64,000 nucleotides of DNA from Ruegeria sp. SCSIO 43209 (lineage in GTDB: Bacteria; Pseudomonadota; Alphaproteobacteria; Rhodobacterales; Rhodobacteraceae), in assembly GCF_019904295.1 (NCBI RefSeq), contig NZ_CP065361.1, positions 1 through 64,000 on the forward strand, given 5' to 3'. The notes beneath the pieces were generated by a model that worked only from the letters and a program-made list of their open reading frames with translations, did no database searches and was not told the DNA's origin. The translations under genes and the position numbers were made by a program. This document shows positions 10,124-18,254 of this stretch, piece by piece. The first letter of the stretch is position 1. Each line of letters begins with the position of its first letter.

Positions 10124-10239
10124 CTCTGGTCTCCTGCAGCAGGCCGGACGCGATCATCGCGCCCCTTGAAACCCGCCAGCCCGAAAGGACCGCCCTTTAT
10201 GCAAGGACGGCCCGGGGCGGCGATTGGGGGTGGAGGGCG

Positions 10240-10620
10240 TCAGTATTCCGACGGGAGAAGCAAGGTCAGCACGCGACGCGTCTGTTTCGGGTCGGAAGGC
10301 TCAGGCGAGCCGTACTGATAATCGACGTCGTACAAGTCGATCTTGAACCAAACCTTCGTGCCATTGAATTCGATGACCCCCATCTCGTGCAATCCCTGCG
10401 GGTCACTGTCGGCATTGAAGGCGTCGAACGCGGCAACGCGGCGTGTGAGTTCCAGTTGTGCGTCGGGTCCAAGCGCGGCGACGCCACATGTCATCACAAA
10501 CTGTCCCTGCGGGGCATCGGCAACGGAAGGATTGCCGAGGATGGAATTGCGAAACGCGTCATTCTGCGCGGCGATGCGTGCGGCTTCCTGAACAGGATCG
10601 AGGTCGAGTCTGGTGGTCAT
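10240..10620 (-). CDS. DUF3768 family protein
   Basis: A 126-residue protein starting at MTTRLDLDPVQEAARIAAQ. DUF3768 is recognised from VMTCGVAALGPDAQL, VAAFDAFNADSDPQGLHEMG, the following VWFKIDLYDVDYQYGSPEP and the terminal RRVLTLLLPSEY. The family is widespread on alphaproteobacterial plasmids and has no assigned function. It is the first small gene after parB. A perfect GC hairpin (10686-10708) separates the two, so expression may be partly uncoupled. Confidence 0.85.
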   Translation of the reverse strand: MTTRLDLDPVQEAARIAAQNDAFRNSILGNPSVADAPQGQFVMTCGVAALGPDAQLELTRRVAAFDAFNADSDPQGLHEMGVIEFNGTKVWFKIDLYDVDYQYGSPEPSDPKQTRRVLTLLLPSEY

Positions 10621-10685
10621 AGGATGTCTCCGGGACGGGCCAGCCGATCCGATATCGGCTGTCGGCAACCCGTCAGCCGGAAAGA

Positions 10686-10708
10686 GCCGCCCTCGATGTG
10701 AGGGCGGC
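10686..10708. terminator. Perfect 9-bp hairpin downstream of parB
   Basis: GCCGCCCTC, a 5-base loop (GATGT) and GAGGGCGGC. It lies 39 bases beyond the parB-like stop on the minus strand and just before the DUF3768 leader. No T tract follows on the minus strand, so it may be an attenuator or processing hairpin rather than a strong intrinsic terminator. Confidence 0.5.
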
Positions 10709-10746
10709 CCAAAGCTCATGTCGTGATCAGGTCGGTGTTCGCTTCG

Positions 10747-11634
10747 TCAGGCCGCATCTCCGCTAAGGAAGGCGGGCAAGGACGATGGTTCATTGCTCTC
10801 CGCCTCGGCCAGAGCGTCTGCGGCAGGCACGTCGCCTTCCTCCGCCTCGGGCGCATCGCCAATCATTTTGGCGTCGGCCTCCGCCGCACCGGCAAACACC
10901 ATCCCGTCTGGCAGCCAGCGCGTTGTCTTTGCTGCCGTCGCCGCGTCGAAACCTTCCGTCTCGCCGGCCGTTTCCGCGAAAGCGCGCTCCATCGCGGCTG
11001 CGAGATCGCCCTTGCGTTCGCGATTGCGATCCTCGGCGTAATCATCGCCGATGAGCTTGCGCGCCGTGGCCACCGCATGCCCCTTGTTGACGCGACCCCA
11101 GTAGTTCTGGGCACTCGGGCGCCAGCAGGCCGCCACATCGACGTCGAGCCGCGCACCAATCTCCTCAATGATGTGGGAGGGGCGATTGTCAGAGGAGAGC
11201 TGCGGCTTGACCGCGAGACCCGTCGCCCAGGCGAAAAGCGCCTGCTTGTCCGCAATGGGCAGGGCCGACATCGCCCGGAAGTCATCGGGTTTCTCCAGCT
11301 TCATCCAGTCGGTGGCGAGGTCCTGCTCCAACGCCTCAAGCATCTTCTGAGCGACGGTGTCCGCATGCAGCACCTCGCGGTTTTGCGCCTGGAAGGGCCG
11401 GATGGAGATATCGAGCGCCTCGTTGTTGTAGGACCGCCCCAAAGCCTGCTCGCAGAGCGCGTAGAGCATCGCATCGAAAGCCACCTCGAAATCCGCCGCC
11501 AGATGCGCCCGCAGGATGTGCTGACGCGTGGCGCGCAGATCGTCGGCCAGGCTCGCCGAAATCCCGTCCGCCTTGCGCAACGTCGCGGCCGGGTCGGAGC
11601 TCGGCACCGGCGTGGAGGAGGTCGGCGGCGTCAC
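10747..11634 (-). CDS. C-terminal half of a split ParB-like protein
   Basis: A 295-residue frame beginning at a GTG that overlaps the stop of the upstream ParB-like gene (GTGA). Related plasmid ParB proteins are single chains of roughly 650-700 residues, and this segment matches their C-terminal portion: a helical domain (DDLRATRQHILRAHLAADFE, then DKQALFAWATGLAVKP and YWGRVNKGHAVATARKLIGD) ending in a short acidic tail. One base added or lost in the C-rich stretch just upstream would rejoin the halves. It may be a translationally coupled second chain or the result of a frameshift. Confidence 0.7.
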   Translation of the reverse strand: MTPPTSSTPVPSSDPAATLRKADGISASLADDLRATRQHILRAHLAADFEVAFDAMLYALCEQALGRSYNNEALDISIRPFQAQNREVLHADTVAQKMLEALEQDLATDWMKLEKPDDFRAMSALPIADKQALFAWATGLAVKPQLSSDNRPSHIIEEIGARLDVDVAACWRPSAQNYWGRVNKGHAVATARKLIGDDYAEDRNRERKGDLAAAMERAFAETAGETEGFDAATAAKTTRWLPDGMVFAGAAEADAKMIGDAPEAEEGDVPAADALAEAESNEPSSLPAFLSGDAA

Positions 11635-12917
11635 CTGTGGCGGGCAGGGGAGGGAGCGCCATCCGGATCTGCGGTGGTATCGTCCGGTTCGGGCGCAACA
11701 GGAATGTCCTCGGGCCGCACCAGGCCTTTCTCGACGCGCAACACCCCGTCATGGCCGATGGTCAGGACTACACCGGCGATAGCGCGATCTGCCTCGGCAT
11801 AGGGTTGCCGTTCGCGCTGCATGGCTTCAATTTCGCGCAAACGCGGCTCGATGGCGTAGTATTCTTCGGTCTCCGCGTCGGTCCAGTCCTCCCCGTCGTT
11901 CTGCGCCGCCAATTCTTCCTCACGCGCGATGAGACGTTCCTCCTCGGCCAGCATGTCCGCATCCGGTTCGATGTCCTGCGGATAGACCCGCCCGAAACTG
12001 CGAAACGCGCCATAATCCACCGAAAGATGCACTTCGACCCATTTCCATATCCCTTCGAAGGGTTTGGCCGCAGCCTGCAGTTTCTCAATGGCGAGACGCT
12101 CCAAGAGGTCGGGGTTTTCCATATGAGCGGTTGCCCGGTCGTCGAAGAGATCCCGCAGCAGAACCCCGCCCGCCGCCTCATACGCCTCGATGCCGACAAA
12201 TCGACCAATTGCCGAGTTCGCCGAATGTGCGGCCCCGGTCAGCTGACGTTTGATGCTCTGCGGATGGATGTGATAGCCGCCCTTCACGGCGTTCCAGACC
12301 GCGAGCTGGCGGTCATGGTCGTCGGTCAGCGTGAAAGCCATCACGCATTCGAGGGTCAGATCACCGGCACGAAACTGCTCGATGATTTCGGGTGCGACAC
12401 GGGCGAGTTTGAGGCGACGGCGCACCAGGTCGACGGAGACGCCGAATTTGAGCGCAATCTCGTCTTCGCTGCGACCCTCGCCGATCATCTTGTCGAAGGC
12501 CTCGAACTGGTCTGCCGGATGCATCGCCGCGCGCTGGAGGTTTTCTGTGGCCGAGGTAAGGATGGCGTTGCGCTCGTCCTCGACAAGGCAGGGCACTGGA
12601 TGATCAGCGGGGATCACACCGTCCTCGGCGAGTTGTTTCAGCGCCTTGAGGCGACGACCGCCTGCGTCGACGGCAAAACGTGTCTCGGAAAGTGCGTGAA
12701 CCACCAGGTTCTGCTTGATTCCCGTCTCGCGGATGCTCGCAAGAATCTCGGCATCGTCGCTGGCGCTTGCGGCCACCTTGCGGACGTTGAGTGGGCTCGG
12801 CTCCAGCTTGTCGAGCGGGATCATCCGGATGTCGGCACCGCCGTCAGGCGCGGCCGATCCAACGGCTTCGGTCTTTTTTGAGGTGGTGGGATTCGGGCGG
12901 GTCGTGGTCTTGGCCAT
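11631..12917 (-). CDS. parB: ParB/RepB/Spo0J-family protein, N-terminal part
   Basis: A 428-residue protein starting at MAKTTTRPNPTTSKK. It has the ParB N-terminal domain (MIPLDKLEPSPLNVRKV, VDAGGRRLKALKQL, ENLQRAAMHPADQFEAF) and a central helix-turn-helix (RSEDEIALKFGVSVDLVRRR). The C-terminal part ends VLTIGHDGVLRVEKGLVRPED, at the point where homologues continue into the domain encoded next. ParB-fold proteins of this plasmid class bind DNA and some act as nucleases. A canonical partition role with RepA is uncertain because repABC carries its own RepB. The IS3 element lies only about 100 bases upstream of the ATG and probably replaces the native promoter. Confidence 0.85.
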   Translation of the reverse strand: MAKTTTRPNPTTSKKTEAVGSAAPDGGADIRMIPLDKLEPSPLNVRKVAASASDDAEILASIRETGIKQNLVVHALSETRFAVDAGGRRLKALKQLAEDGVIPADHPVPCLVEDERNAILTSATENLQRAAMHPADQFEAFDKMIGEGRSEDEIALKFGVSVDLVRRRLKLARVAPEIIEQFRAGDLTLECVMAFTLTDDHDRQLAVWNAVKGGYHIHPQSIKRQLTGAAHSANSAIGRFVGIEAYEAAGGVLLRDLFDDRATAHMENPDLLERLAIEKLQAAAKPFEGIWKWVEVHLSVDYGAFRSFGRVYPQDIEPDADMLAEEERLIAREEELAAQNDGEDWTDAETEEYYAIEPRLREIEAMQRERQPYAEADRAIAGVVLTIGHDGVLRVEKGLVRPEDIPVAPEPDDTTADPDGAPSPARHR

Positions 12918-13082
12918 GGTCAGGGTCCTTGTCTCGCCGGACCCGGATGAGCCTCTCTCTATCCTTTCAAGCCCGGCACCCGGGCTTCCCTTTCTCTGGC
13001 TTTCACTGTGCGTTGACGTGTGAAGTGGTCCCATCTTTTCGGACAGGTTTGCAGCGTTTCTAAGGTGTATCGGGTTTAGGTT

Positions 13083-13937
13083 TCATGCTGCGTGTCGCTC
13101 TTCCAAGCCTGCCCAATATGCGTCGTCCGGCGTCTGCCGATCAAGCGCGGAATGGGGTCGGCTGGTGTTATAGAATGCCATCCAGCCCTTGATGACACGA
13201 CGGGCCCGGAAGCCTTCATTGATTTCTTCGAGATAGATGGCCTCCTGCTTCAGGGATCGCCAGAGGCGTTCGATGAAGATGTTGTCGAGGTAACGCCCGC
13301 GCCCGTCCATCGAGATGCGCACGCCCGCCTCGGTCAGCGTCGTGATCCAGGCCGATCCGGTGAACTGCGATCCCTGATCTGTGTTCATGATCTCAGGCGG
13401 GCCGTACCTGGCGATGGCCTCGCTCAGTGCTTCGACGCAGAAGTCGGCGTGCATCGTGTTCGACAACCGCCAGCTCAGCACCTTGCGCGTCGCCCAGTCC
13501 ATGATTGCCACCAGATAGAGGAAGCCATTTCTGACTGGCACAAAGGTGATATCGGCGCACCAGACCTGGTTCGGTCGGTCAATCACCATCTTCCTCAGCA
13601 GATACGGGAAGACCGGGTGCTGAGGATGCGGCTGGCTGGTTCGTGGGCGCTTGTAGACCGCTTCAAGACCCATCTTCGCCATCAATCGCCTGACGCGATG
13701 GCGGCCAACAACAATGCCTTCCCGGCGCAGATAGGCCGCGATCTGGCGCGACCCGAAGAATGGGTATTTGGTGAACACCCGGTCGATCTCTTTCATCATC
13801 GACAGCGTGTCGGCGTCGATCCCGGCGGGCGTGTAGTAGAACGCCGACCGGCTCAGGCTCACCAGCTTGCACTGCTGGCTGATGCTCAGCTTGGGGTGAT
13901 CCCGGTTGATCATCGCGCGTTTCTTTCCAGGGCTCAT
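13083..13937 (-). CDS. IS3-family transposase OrfB (integrase core)
   Basis: A 284-residue protein from ATG 13937, overlapping the orfA stop in an ATGA. It has the N-terminal HTH_21 region (SRSAFYYTPAG, FFGSRQIAAYLRREGI) and the rve core with DDE residues: D in VWCADITFVPVRNG, D in EIMNTDQGSQFTG, and E in IFIERLWRSLKQE. The end (FYNTSRPHSALDRQTPDDAYW) is typical. The orfB frame is open upstream through the slippery T run at 13956-13961, so a -1 frameshift would produce the OrfAB transposase. It looks intact. Confidence 0.92.
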   Translation of the reverse strand: MSPGKKRAMINRDHPKLSISQQCKLVSLSRSAFYYTPAGIDADTLSMMKEIDRVFTKYPFFGSRQIAAYLRREGIVVGRHRVRRLMAKMGLEAVYKRPRTSQPHPQHPVFPYLLRKMVIDRPNQVWCADITFVPVRNGFLYLVAIMDWATRKVLSWRLSNTMHADFCVEALSEAIARYGPPEIMNTDQGSQFTGSAWITTLTEAGVRISMDGRGRYLDNIFIERLWRSLKQEAIYLEEINEGFRARRVIKGWMAFYNTSRPHSALDRQTPDDAYWAGLEERHAA

Positions 13938-14209
13938 CGCTTCAGCCCTTCCGACAAAAAATCGTTCTCGACCGCCAGCCTCCCGATCTTGGCGTGAAGT
14001 TCCTTTACTTCCGCCTCGGTCGGGCCGCTCTGCTTGCCACCCGAGAACACATCGGCCATGCCCTCGATGGCCTGCCGCTTCCATGTGCTGACCTGATTTG
14101 GGTGCAACTGATGCTTCGCCGCGATCTCCTGCACGGTCTTGTCGCCACGCAGCGCTTCCAACGCCACCTTGGCCTTAAACTGATCTGTAAAGTTCCGGCG
14201 CTTTGCCAT
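13934..14209 (-). CDS. IS3-family transposase OrfA (helix-turn-helix)
   Basis: A 91-residue HTH_Tnp_1 protein (MAKRRNFTDQFKAKVALEAL, then EIAAKHQLHPNQVSTWKRQA) ending in a leucine-zipper-like helix (VKELHAKIGRLAVENDFLSE). It binds the element ends and dimerises. The TTTTTTG run near its 3' end lies in the correct frame for a -1 slip into orfB (gat ttt ttg to a frame reading ttt ttt gtc). Confidence 0.9.
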   Translation of the reverse strand: MAKRRNFTDQFKAKVALEALRGDKTVQEIAAKHQLHPNQVSTWKRQAIEGMADVFSGGKQSGPTEAEVKELHAKIGRLAVENDFLSEGLKR

Positions 14210-14413
14210 GTTCGTATCCCTTCAAAGGTTCGGGAAACACCTTAGCTGACTGTCCGGTTTCCTGGGACCACTTCATACCTCATCCGCTGACCTTCGTCTC
14301 TGGCCGCGGCTTTTCAAAATGCCATTCTTGAAGGCCAGATAGAAATTTGCACTCGGTCACACGCAAACGGGGCGAAAAACCTCTTTGATTACAGGCGGCA
14401 ACCTCAAAGGTTG

Positions 14414-14872
14414 CTAGCTCACTGTTTGATTTTCCGAACCCACTTCCGCGAGCAAAATCTGCCGAATTGAGCTTTCAATTTTGACTTTTCCAAATGTTGA
14501 AGCATCTCGGAAAACTGACTTCGTTTCGCATTCGAAGCAAATCAAGTCATGCTGACGGCCGACAACTTTTAGACCAACTGAACTTTCCCCGACATGGACC
14601 ACATAGACCTCGCATGCTAGGTTCGCGCCTGCTTTCACCGGCGCATGGAATTGTAGGTCCATAGAGACAAAAGGCATGGCCGTGTTTCTTTCCGTGAGTA
14701 GAAAAAGCCAGCCCCGGCCTGAAAGCAAATCGTCCCAGAAAGTCTCGATCGCTTCCAGCGCGAAATTCGTGATCCGGCCAGTAAAGGCGATTCCCAGCTG
14801 GTCACAGTCGCCAAAGAAAATCCTGCGTTCGAAGGCAAATCGTGGTTTAAATTCTGTTTCTGGTACATTCAT
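14414..14872 (-). CDS. Acyl-CoA thioesterase (4HBT/hotdog family)
   Basis: A 152-residue hotdog-fold protein. FERRIFFGDCDQLGIAFTGR carries the aspartate and substrate loop of the YbgC/4-hydroxybenzoyl-CoA thioesterase type. It is followed by the central helix (NFALEAIETFWDDLLSG) and beta strands (MPFVSMDLQFHAPVKAGANL). It would release free acids from acyl-CoA, possibly buffering CoA esters of the surrounding dicarboxylate pathway. It is the last gene of the minus-strand catabolic set, 73 bases after the AraC gene. Confidence 0.75.
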   Translation of the reverse strand: MNVPETEFKPRFAFERRIFFGDCDQLGIAFTGRITNFALEAIETFWDDLLSGRGWLFLLTERNTAMPFVSMDLQFHAPVKAGANLACEVYVVHVGESSVGLKVVGRQHDLICFECETKSVFRDASTFGKVKIESSIRQILLAEVGSENQTVS

Positions 14873-14945
14873 TGCAGCGTTACGGGCTCAACATTTCTTT
14901 GTCTCTGGTGCGTGACAGCGATAGGAAGGAATAGTTTTCCGGTAA

Positions 14946-15827
14946 TTATGCCATGCGCCGGAATTCGGCGGGGGTCGCGCCTGTCATTTTTCGAAAAGTT
15001 CGACTAAAATGACTCTGATCTGCAAAACCGCAGTCAAGCGCGACCACTTTCAGGGGGGCATTACCCTTTCTCAGCATCTCCTGGGCCTTCGATATTCGCT
15101 TGCGCAAAACATATGCATACGGTGCCAACCCAAACTCCGCCTTGAACTGACGCGAAAAGTGAAACTGGCTGAAACCGATAGATGCGGCCATGTCTTCCAG
15201 ACTGAGGTTTTCACCTAAGCAGCTTTCAACGAGATCGATGATTCTCTGCCTTTGAGCAGGGCTGAAGTTCGAGTTTGCGTCGCTGGTCAAAGAGACCTTG
15301 GCGTACTGACGCAGAAGGTGAACGGCGATCTGGATGCGCAGGGCGTCGATGATCAATCTCTGGCCGATTCCACCGTTCTTTAGCTCATTCTCTAGCAATT
15401 GGATGCAGTTCAGGATACAGGGGTCCTTCGCAGACAGACAATCATTGATCTCAATGGACTTCGGGTCACGATCAAAGACCGAAAGGGCCGTGTTTTCGAG
15501 TTCACTGTGACTGAGATAGACGTGTCTAACCGTGATAGGCTCGGACCAACTCCAAGTGGATTCCTCTGCACGCGTGAGCAAGGAAATCCTACCTTTCTCT
15601 ACGCGCGCGCTTTGCCATGGGCCGCCACTCGTGCGGCGCATAGTGGTTGGCGCGCCATCATATGCAACAATCATATAGTCGCGCATGGGGGGAATTGCCG
15701 CGTCTTGTCGCTCATAACGATAGCCCTTCAGGGTAATGCCGTTCCAGTTGCACCCGGAACTGTCCAACGTAGTCGTGCCGGGAATCCATTCGGGTATCCG
15801 GTCCGGTGATATGAGCAGTCTTTCCAT
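14946..15827 (-). CDS. AraC/XylS-family transcriptional regulator
   Basis: A 293-residue protein starting at MERLLISPDRIPEW behind the strong ribosome site AGGGAGG. The N-terminal two-thirds is an effector/dimerisation domain. The C-terminal 100 residues hold two helix-turn-helices (LSLEDMAASIGFSQFHFSRQ and LKVVALDCGFADQSHFSRTF) and the family end GATPAEFRRM. In Acinetobacter, the cyclohexanone genes are controlled by ChnR, also an AraC/XylS protein, so this is the leading candidate for the pathway activator. It sits downstream of the CoA-transferase gene by 52 bases. Confidence 0.85.
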   Translation of the reverse strand: MERLLISPDRIPEWIPGTTTLDSSGCNWNGITLKGYRYERQDAAIPPMRDYMIVAYDGAPTTMRRTSGGPWQSARVEKGRISLLTRAEESTWSWSEPITVRHVYLSHSELENTALSVFDRDPKSIEINDCLSAKDPCILNCIQLLENELKNGGIGQRLIIDALRIQIAVHLLRQYAKVSLTSDANSNFSPAQRQRIIDLVESCLGENLSLEDMAASIGFSQFHFSRQFKAEFGLAPYAYVLRKRISKAQEMLRKGNAPLKVVALDCGFADQSHFSRTFRKMTGATPAEFRRMA

Positions 15828-15879
15828 CTTGGCCTCCCTGAACTTTTTCACGATCGTCCGCTTGAGCTGAAATTTCGGC

Positions 15880-17085
15880 TTAGGTCGTCTCGCGCATCCG
15901 CGGTTCTTCTCGAACGATATTCGCTTGAGTCAATCTATCGATTTCAGCTTCTGTCAGTCCAGCCTCGCTAAGCAACTCCCTACTATGCTGCCCGAAGCGA
16001 GGCGGTGCCGCGCGAACCGCTCCGGGGGTACGCGACAAGCGTGCTGGCACGCCGGTGCCGCGGTAGGTGCCAACTGATACCACCATGCCGCGATGTCGGG
16101 TGTGTGGATGCTCCAACGCTTCATTCACATTCCGAACGACTCCGGCGGGAATCCCAGCTTTCAAAAGCACCGGCTCAAGTTTGAAGGCGTCATGTTGCAC
16201 CAGGCACTCTGACAAGACCTCTGTCATCTCTGACCGATGCGCAAGACGCGCGGCATTGTCGGCAAATCGTGGATCGCAGGGCACCTCAGGTAGGCCAAGC
16301 ACGTCACAGAGTTTTGCGAACTGACCATTGTTACCGATAGCCAGATAGAGTTTGCCATTACTTGTTTCGAACATGTCGTATGGTACGATATTTGGATGCC
16401 CATTGCCGGTCGCCATTGGTATCTGTCCGGACATGAGGGAATTAGCCGCTTGGGGATGCATCATGCTGATCGCGCAATCATATAGCGGCACTTCGATGGC
16501 TTGGCCCAATCCGGACCGGCCCCGTTCCAAAAGTGCGGCGAGAATAGCGTTACAGGCGATCAGACCGGTGCCGATGTCCACGATGGGCGTACCCATGCGT
16601 GTCGGGCCTTCGGAGGGATTGCCGTTGATGCTCATGAGGCCCGTCATAGCTTGTACCACGGCGTCATAGCCGGGAAAACCGCCAAGTGGGCCATCGGAAC
16701 CAAATCCAGTCACATGGCAGAGTACCAGTCTAGGAAAACGTGCCCTGAGAACATCAGCATAACCAAGCCCCCATTTTTCAAGAGTACCAGACTTAAAATT
16801 GTGAACTAAAACATCCGCATCCTGAAGAAACCGCAAAATCAGGTCGCGCCCTTCCGGTTGCTGCAGATCGATAGCGATGGACCGCTTGTTGCGGTTGGCG
16901 CCAGAGAAATAAGCGCTGAGTTCATCATTGAAAGGCGGGCCCCAACTGCGGGTCTCGTCGCCCAGAGGCGGCTCCACCTTGATGACCTCAGCGCCATGAT
17001 CCGCAAGCATTTGGGTGCAGTAAGGCCCGCCCAGCACGCGGCTGAGGTCGACCACCTTGATCCCGTCCAATGAGCCAGCCATCAA
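15880..17085 (-). CDS. CaiB/BaiF family III CoA-transferase
   Basis: A 401-residue protein. The N-terminal signature is GIKVVDLSRVLGGPYCTQMLADHGAEVIKVE; the conserved GANRNKRSIAIDL and VLVHNFKSGTLEKWGL follow. The catalytic aspartate of family III enzymes is in MGTPIVDIGTGL. In the inferred pathway it would move CoA from succinyl-CoA to a dicarboxylic acid such as adipate; human SUGCT shows that family III enzymes can use dicarboxylates. Its ATG overlaps the stop of the alcohol dehydrogenase gene (ATGA). The exact acid is not visible from sequence. Confidence 0.88.
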   Translation of the reverse strand: MMAGSLDGIKVVDLSRVLGGPYCTQMLADHGAEVIKVEPPLGDETRSWGPPFNDELSAYFSGANRNKRSIAIDLQQPEGRDLILRFLQDADVLVHNFKSGTLEKWGLGYADVLRARFPRLVLCHVTGFGSDGPLGGFPGYDAVVQAMTGLMSINGNPSEGPTRMGTPIVDIGTGLIACNAILAALLERGRSGLGQAIEVPLYDCAISMMHPQAANSLMSGQIPMATGNGHPNIVPYDMFETSNGKLYLAIGNNGQFAKLCDVLGLPEVPCDPRFADNAARLAHRSEMTEVLSECLVQHDAFKLEPVLLKAGIPAGVVRNVNEALEHPHTRHRGMVVSVGTYRGTGVPARLSRTPGAVRAAPPRFGQHSRELLSEAGLTEAEIDRLTQANIVREEPRMRETT

Positions 17086-18236
17086 AGCGCCTCCTGATAG
17101 AGGCGCGACACATCTTCGGCTGTCATGTCGCGCGGGTTGGTCTCCAGCAATCGCGTGATACCGGTCACGACCTCATTAGCCATTCCGGGAATGGCTGCCT
17201 CGGTCACTCCGACACCAGAAAGTCGAGACTCAAGTCCGCTTTCGACTAGCATCCGTTCCATCTCGTCGATCAGGCCATGGGCCGCAGCCGCATCAGAGTT
17301 GAAAGGCCGCGAGGGCAGTAGTAACCGCGATAGACGAGCATATTCAGCTTCTGCAACGGGCATGTTGAACCTCATCACTGGTCCTGCGACCAGAGCGTTT
17401 GCGTGCCCGTGAGGAACCTTGAAACCTGTTCCAAGTGGGTATGACAAGGCATGAATCGCCCCCACGCTGGCATTAATGAAGGCCATCCCAGCCAGTGTCG
17501 CCCCCAACAGCATGGCCTCTCGCGCTGACAGGTCCGAAGGCGTTTCCATGACGATTGGTAAGTTCTGACCGAGAAGCACCAGCGCTTTGTCCGCCATTCC
17601 ATCGGAAATGGGATTCTTTCTGGTGCGACTGGTTACTGCCTCAATGGCGTGAACCATTGCGTCTAACGCCGTGGCCGCTGTGATGTGACGAGGCATTCCC
17701 AATGTTAGCTTTGCATCTAGCAAGGCAACGTCAGGCAGAAGCTGCGGTGCATATACCGCTTTTTTTTCGTGGCTTTCCGAAGTCAGCACGGACACCCATG
17801 TTACCTCTGATCCGGTCCCTGCCGTGGTTGGCACCTGGATCAGTGGCAAGCGTTTATCGGTGACCTGATTAATCCCGATCATGTCCGTAATCGGTTGATC
17901 GTTGGCTACCGCCGCTGCGATGACCTTGGCAGTGTCCAGTGAACTGCCGCCGCCAAGTCCGATGATTCCGTCAGCACCAAAGGCCCGCGCGACCTCTACC
18001 GCGGCCTCGACGACAGCGATCGGGGGGTCCGCTTCGACTTTATGAAAAATCTCAACCTCGATGCCAGCAGCCCTAAGTGAGGCGGCTGCCTCGTCCGCAA
18101 AACCACAGGCCAATATGCCCGGGTCCGTCACGACCAGCGCACGGGTGCAAGACAAATCTTGCATCAGGCTGCCGATCCGGCCAAGCCCACCGCTCTCGCA
18201 GACGATCCTCGGGGTGGAAAGGAAATTGAAGTCCAT
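17082..18236 (-). CDS. Iron-containing alcohol dehydrogenase
   Basis: A 384-residue Fe-ADH. NAD-binding motifs are IIGLGGGSSLDTAKVIAA and QVPTTAGTGSEVT. Metal ligands are in ATALDAMVHAIEA, GAIHALSYPLGTG and VPHGHANALV. It would oxidise an omega-hydroxy acid such as 6-hydroxyhexanoate to the semialdehyde. This step is done by a zinc enzyme (ChnD) in Acinetobacter, so an iron-type enzyme here is a non-orthologous replacement by inference. It lies 18 bases after the acyl-CoA dehydrogenase gene and overlaps the CoA-transferase gene. Confidence 0.9.
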   Translation of the reverse strand: MDFNFLSTPRIVCESGGLGRIGSLMQDLSCTRALVVTDPGILACGFADEAAASLRAAGIEVEIFHKVEADPPIAVVEAAVEVARAFGADGIIGLGGGSSLDTAKVIAAAVANDQPITDMIGINQVTDKRLPLIQVPTTAGTGSEVTWVSVLTSESHEKKAVYAPQLLPDVALLDAKLTLGMPRHITAATALDAMVHAIEAVTSRTRKNPISDGMADKALVLLGQNLPIVMETPSDLSAREAMLLGATLAGMAFINASVGAIHALSYPLGTGFKVPHGHANALVAGPVMRFNMPVAEAEYARLSRLLLPSRPFNSDAAAAHGLIDEMERMLVESGLESRLSGVGVTEAAIPGMANEVVTGITRLLETNPRDMTAEDVSRLYQEAL

Positions 18237-18254
18237 AGTTTGTCTTCGCTCCTG

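Larger units (their letters stand above)
13021..14275 (-). mobile_element. IS3-family insertion sequence
   Basis: An element of about 1255 bp with inverted ends. TGAAGTGGTCCCA at 13021-13033 is matched by its complement at 14263-14275, and a second shared block (CGGACAG) lies 6 bases further in. It encodes OrfA and OrfB, with a T6G slippery run between them. The flanks (GTG on the left, TAC on the right) do not form a target duplication. The element sits exactly between plasmid backbone and the catabolic island, so it may mark a recombination joint rather than a simple insertion. Confidence 0.85.

Noticed and set aside
8811..10708. Possible CRISPR array from repeated GC-rich stems
   Set aside because: The stems differ in sequence and spacing and are separated by genes; there are no regular spacers or cas genes.
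11637..12881. 414-residue plus-strand open frame
   Set aside because: Antisense of the parB-like gene.
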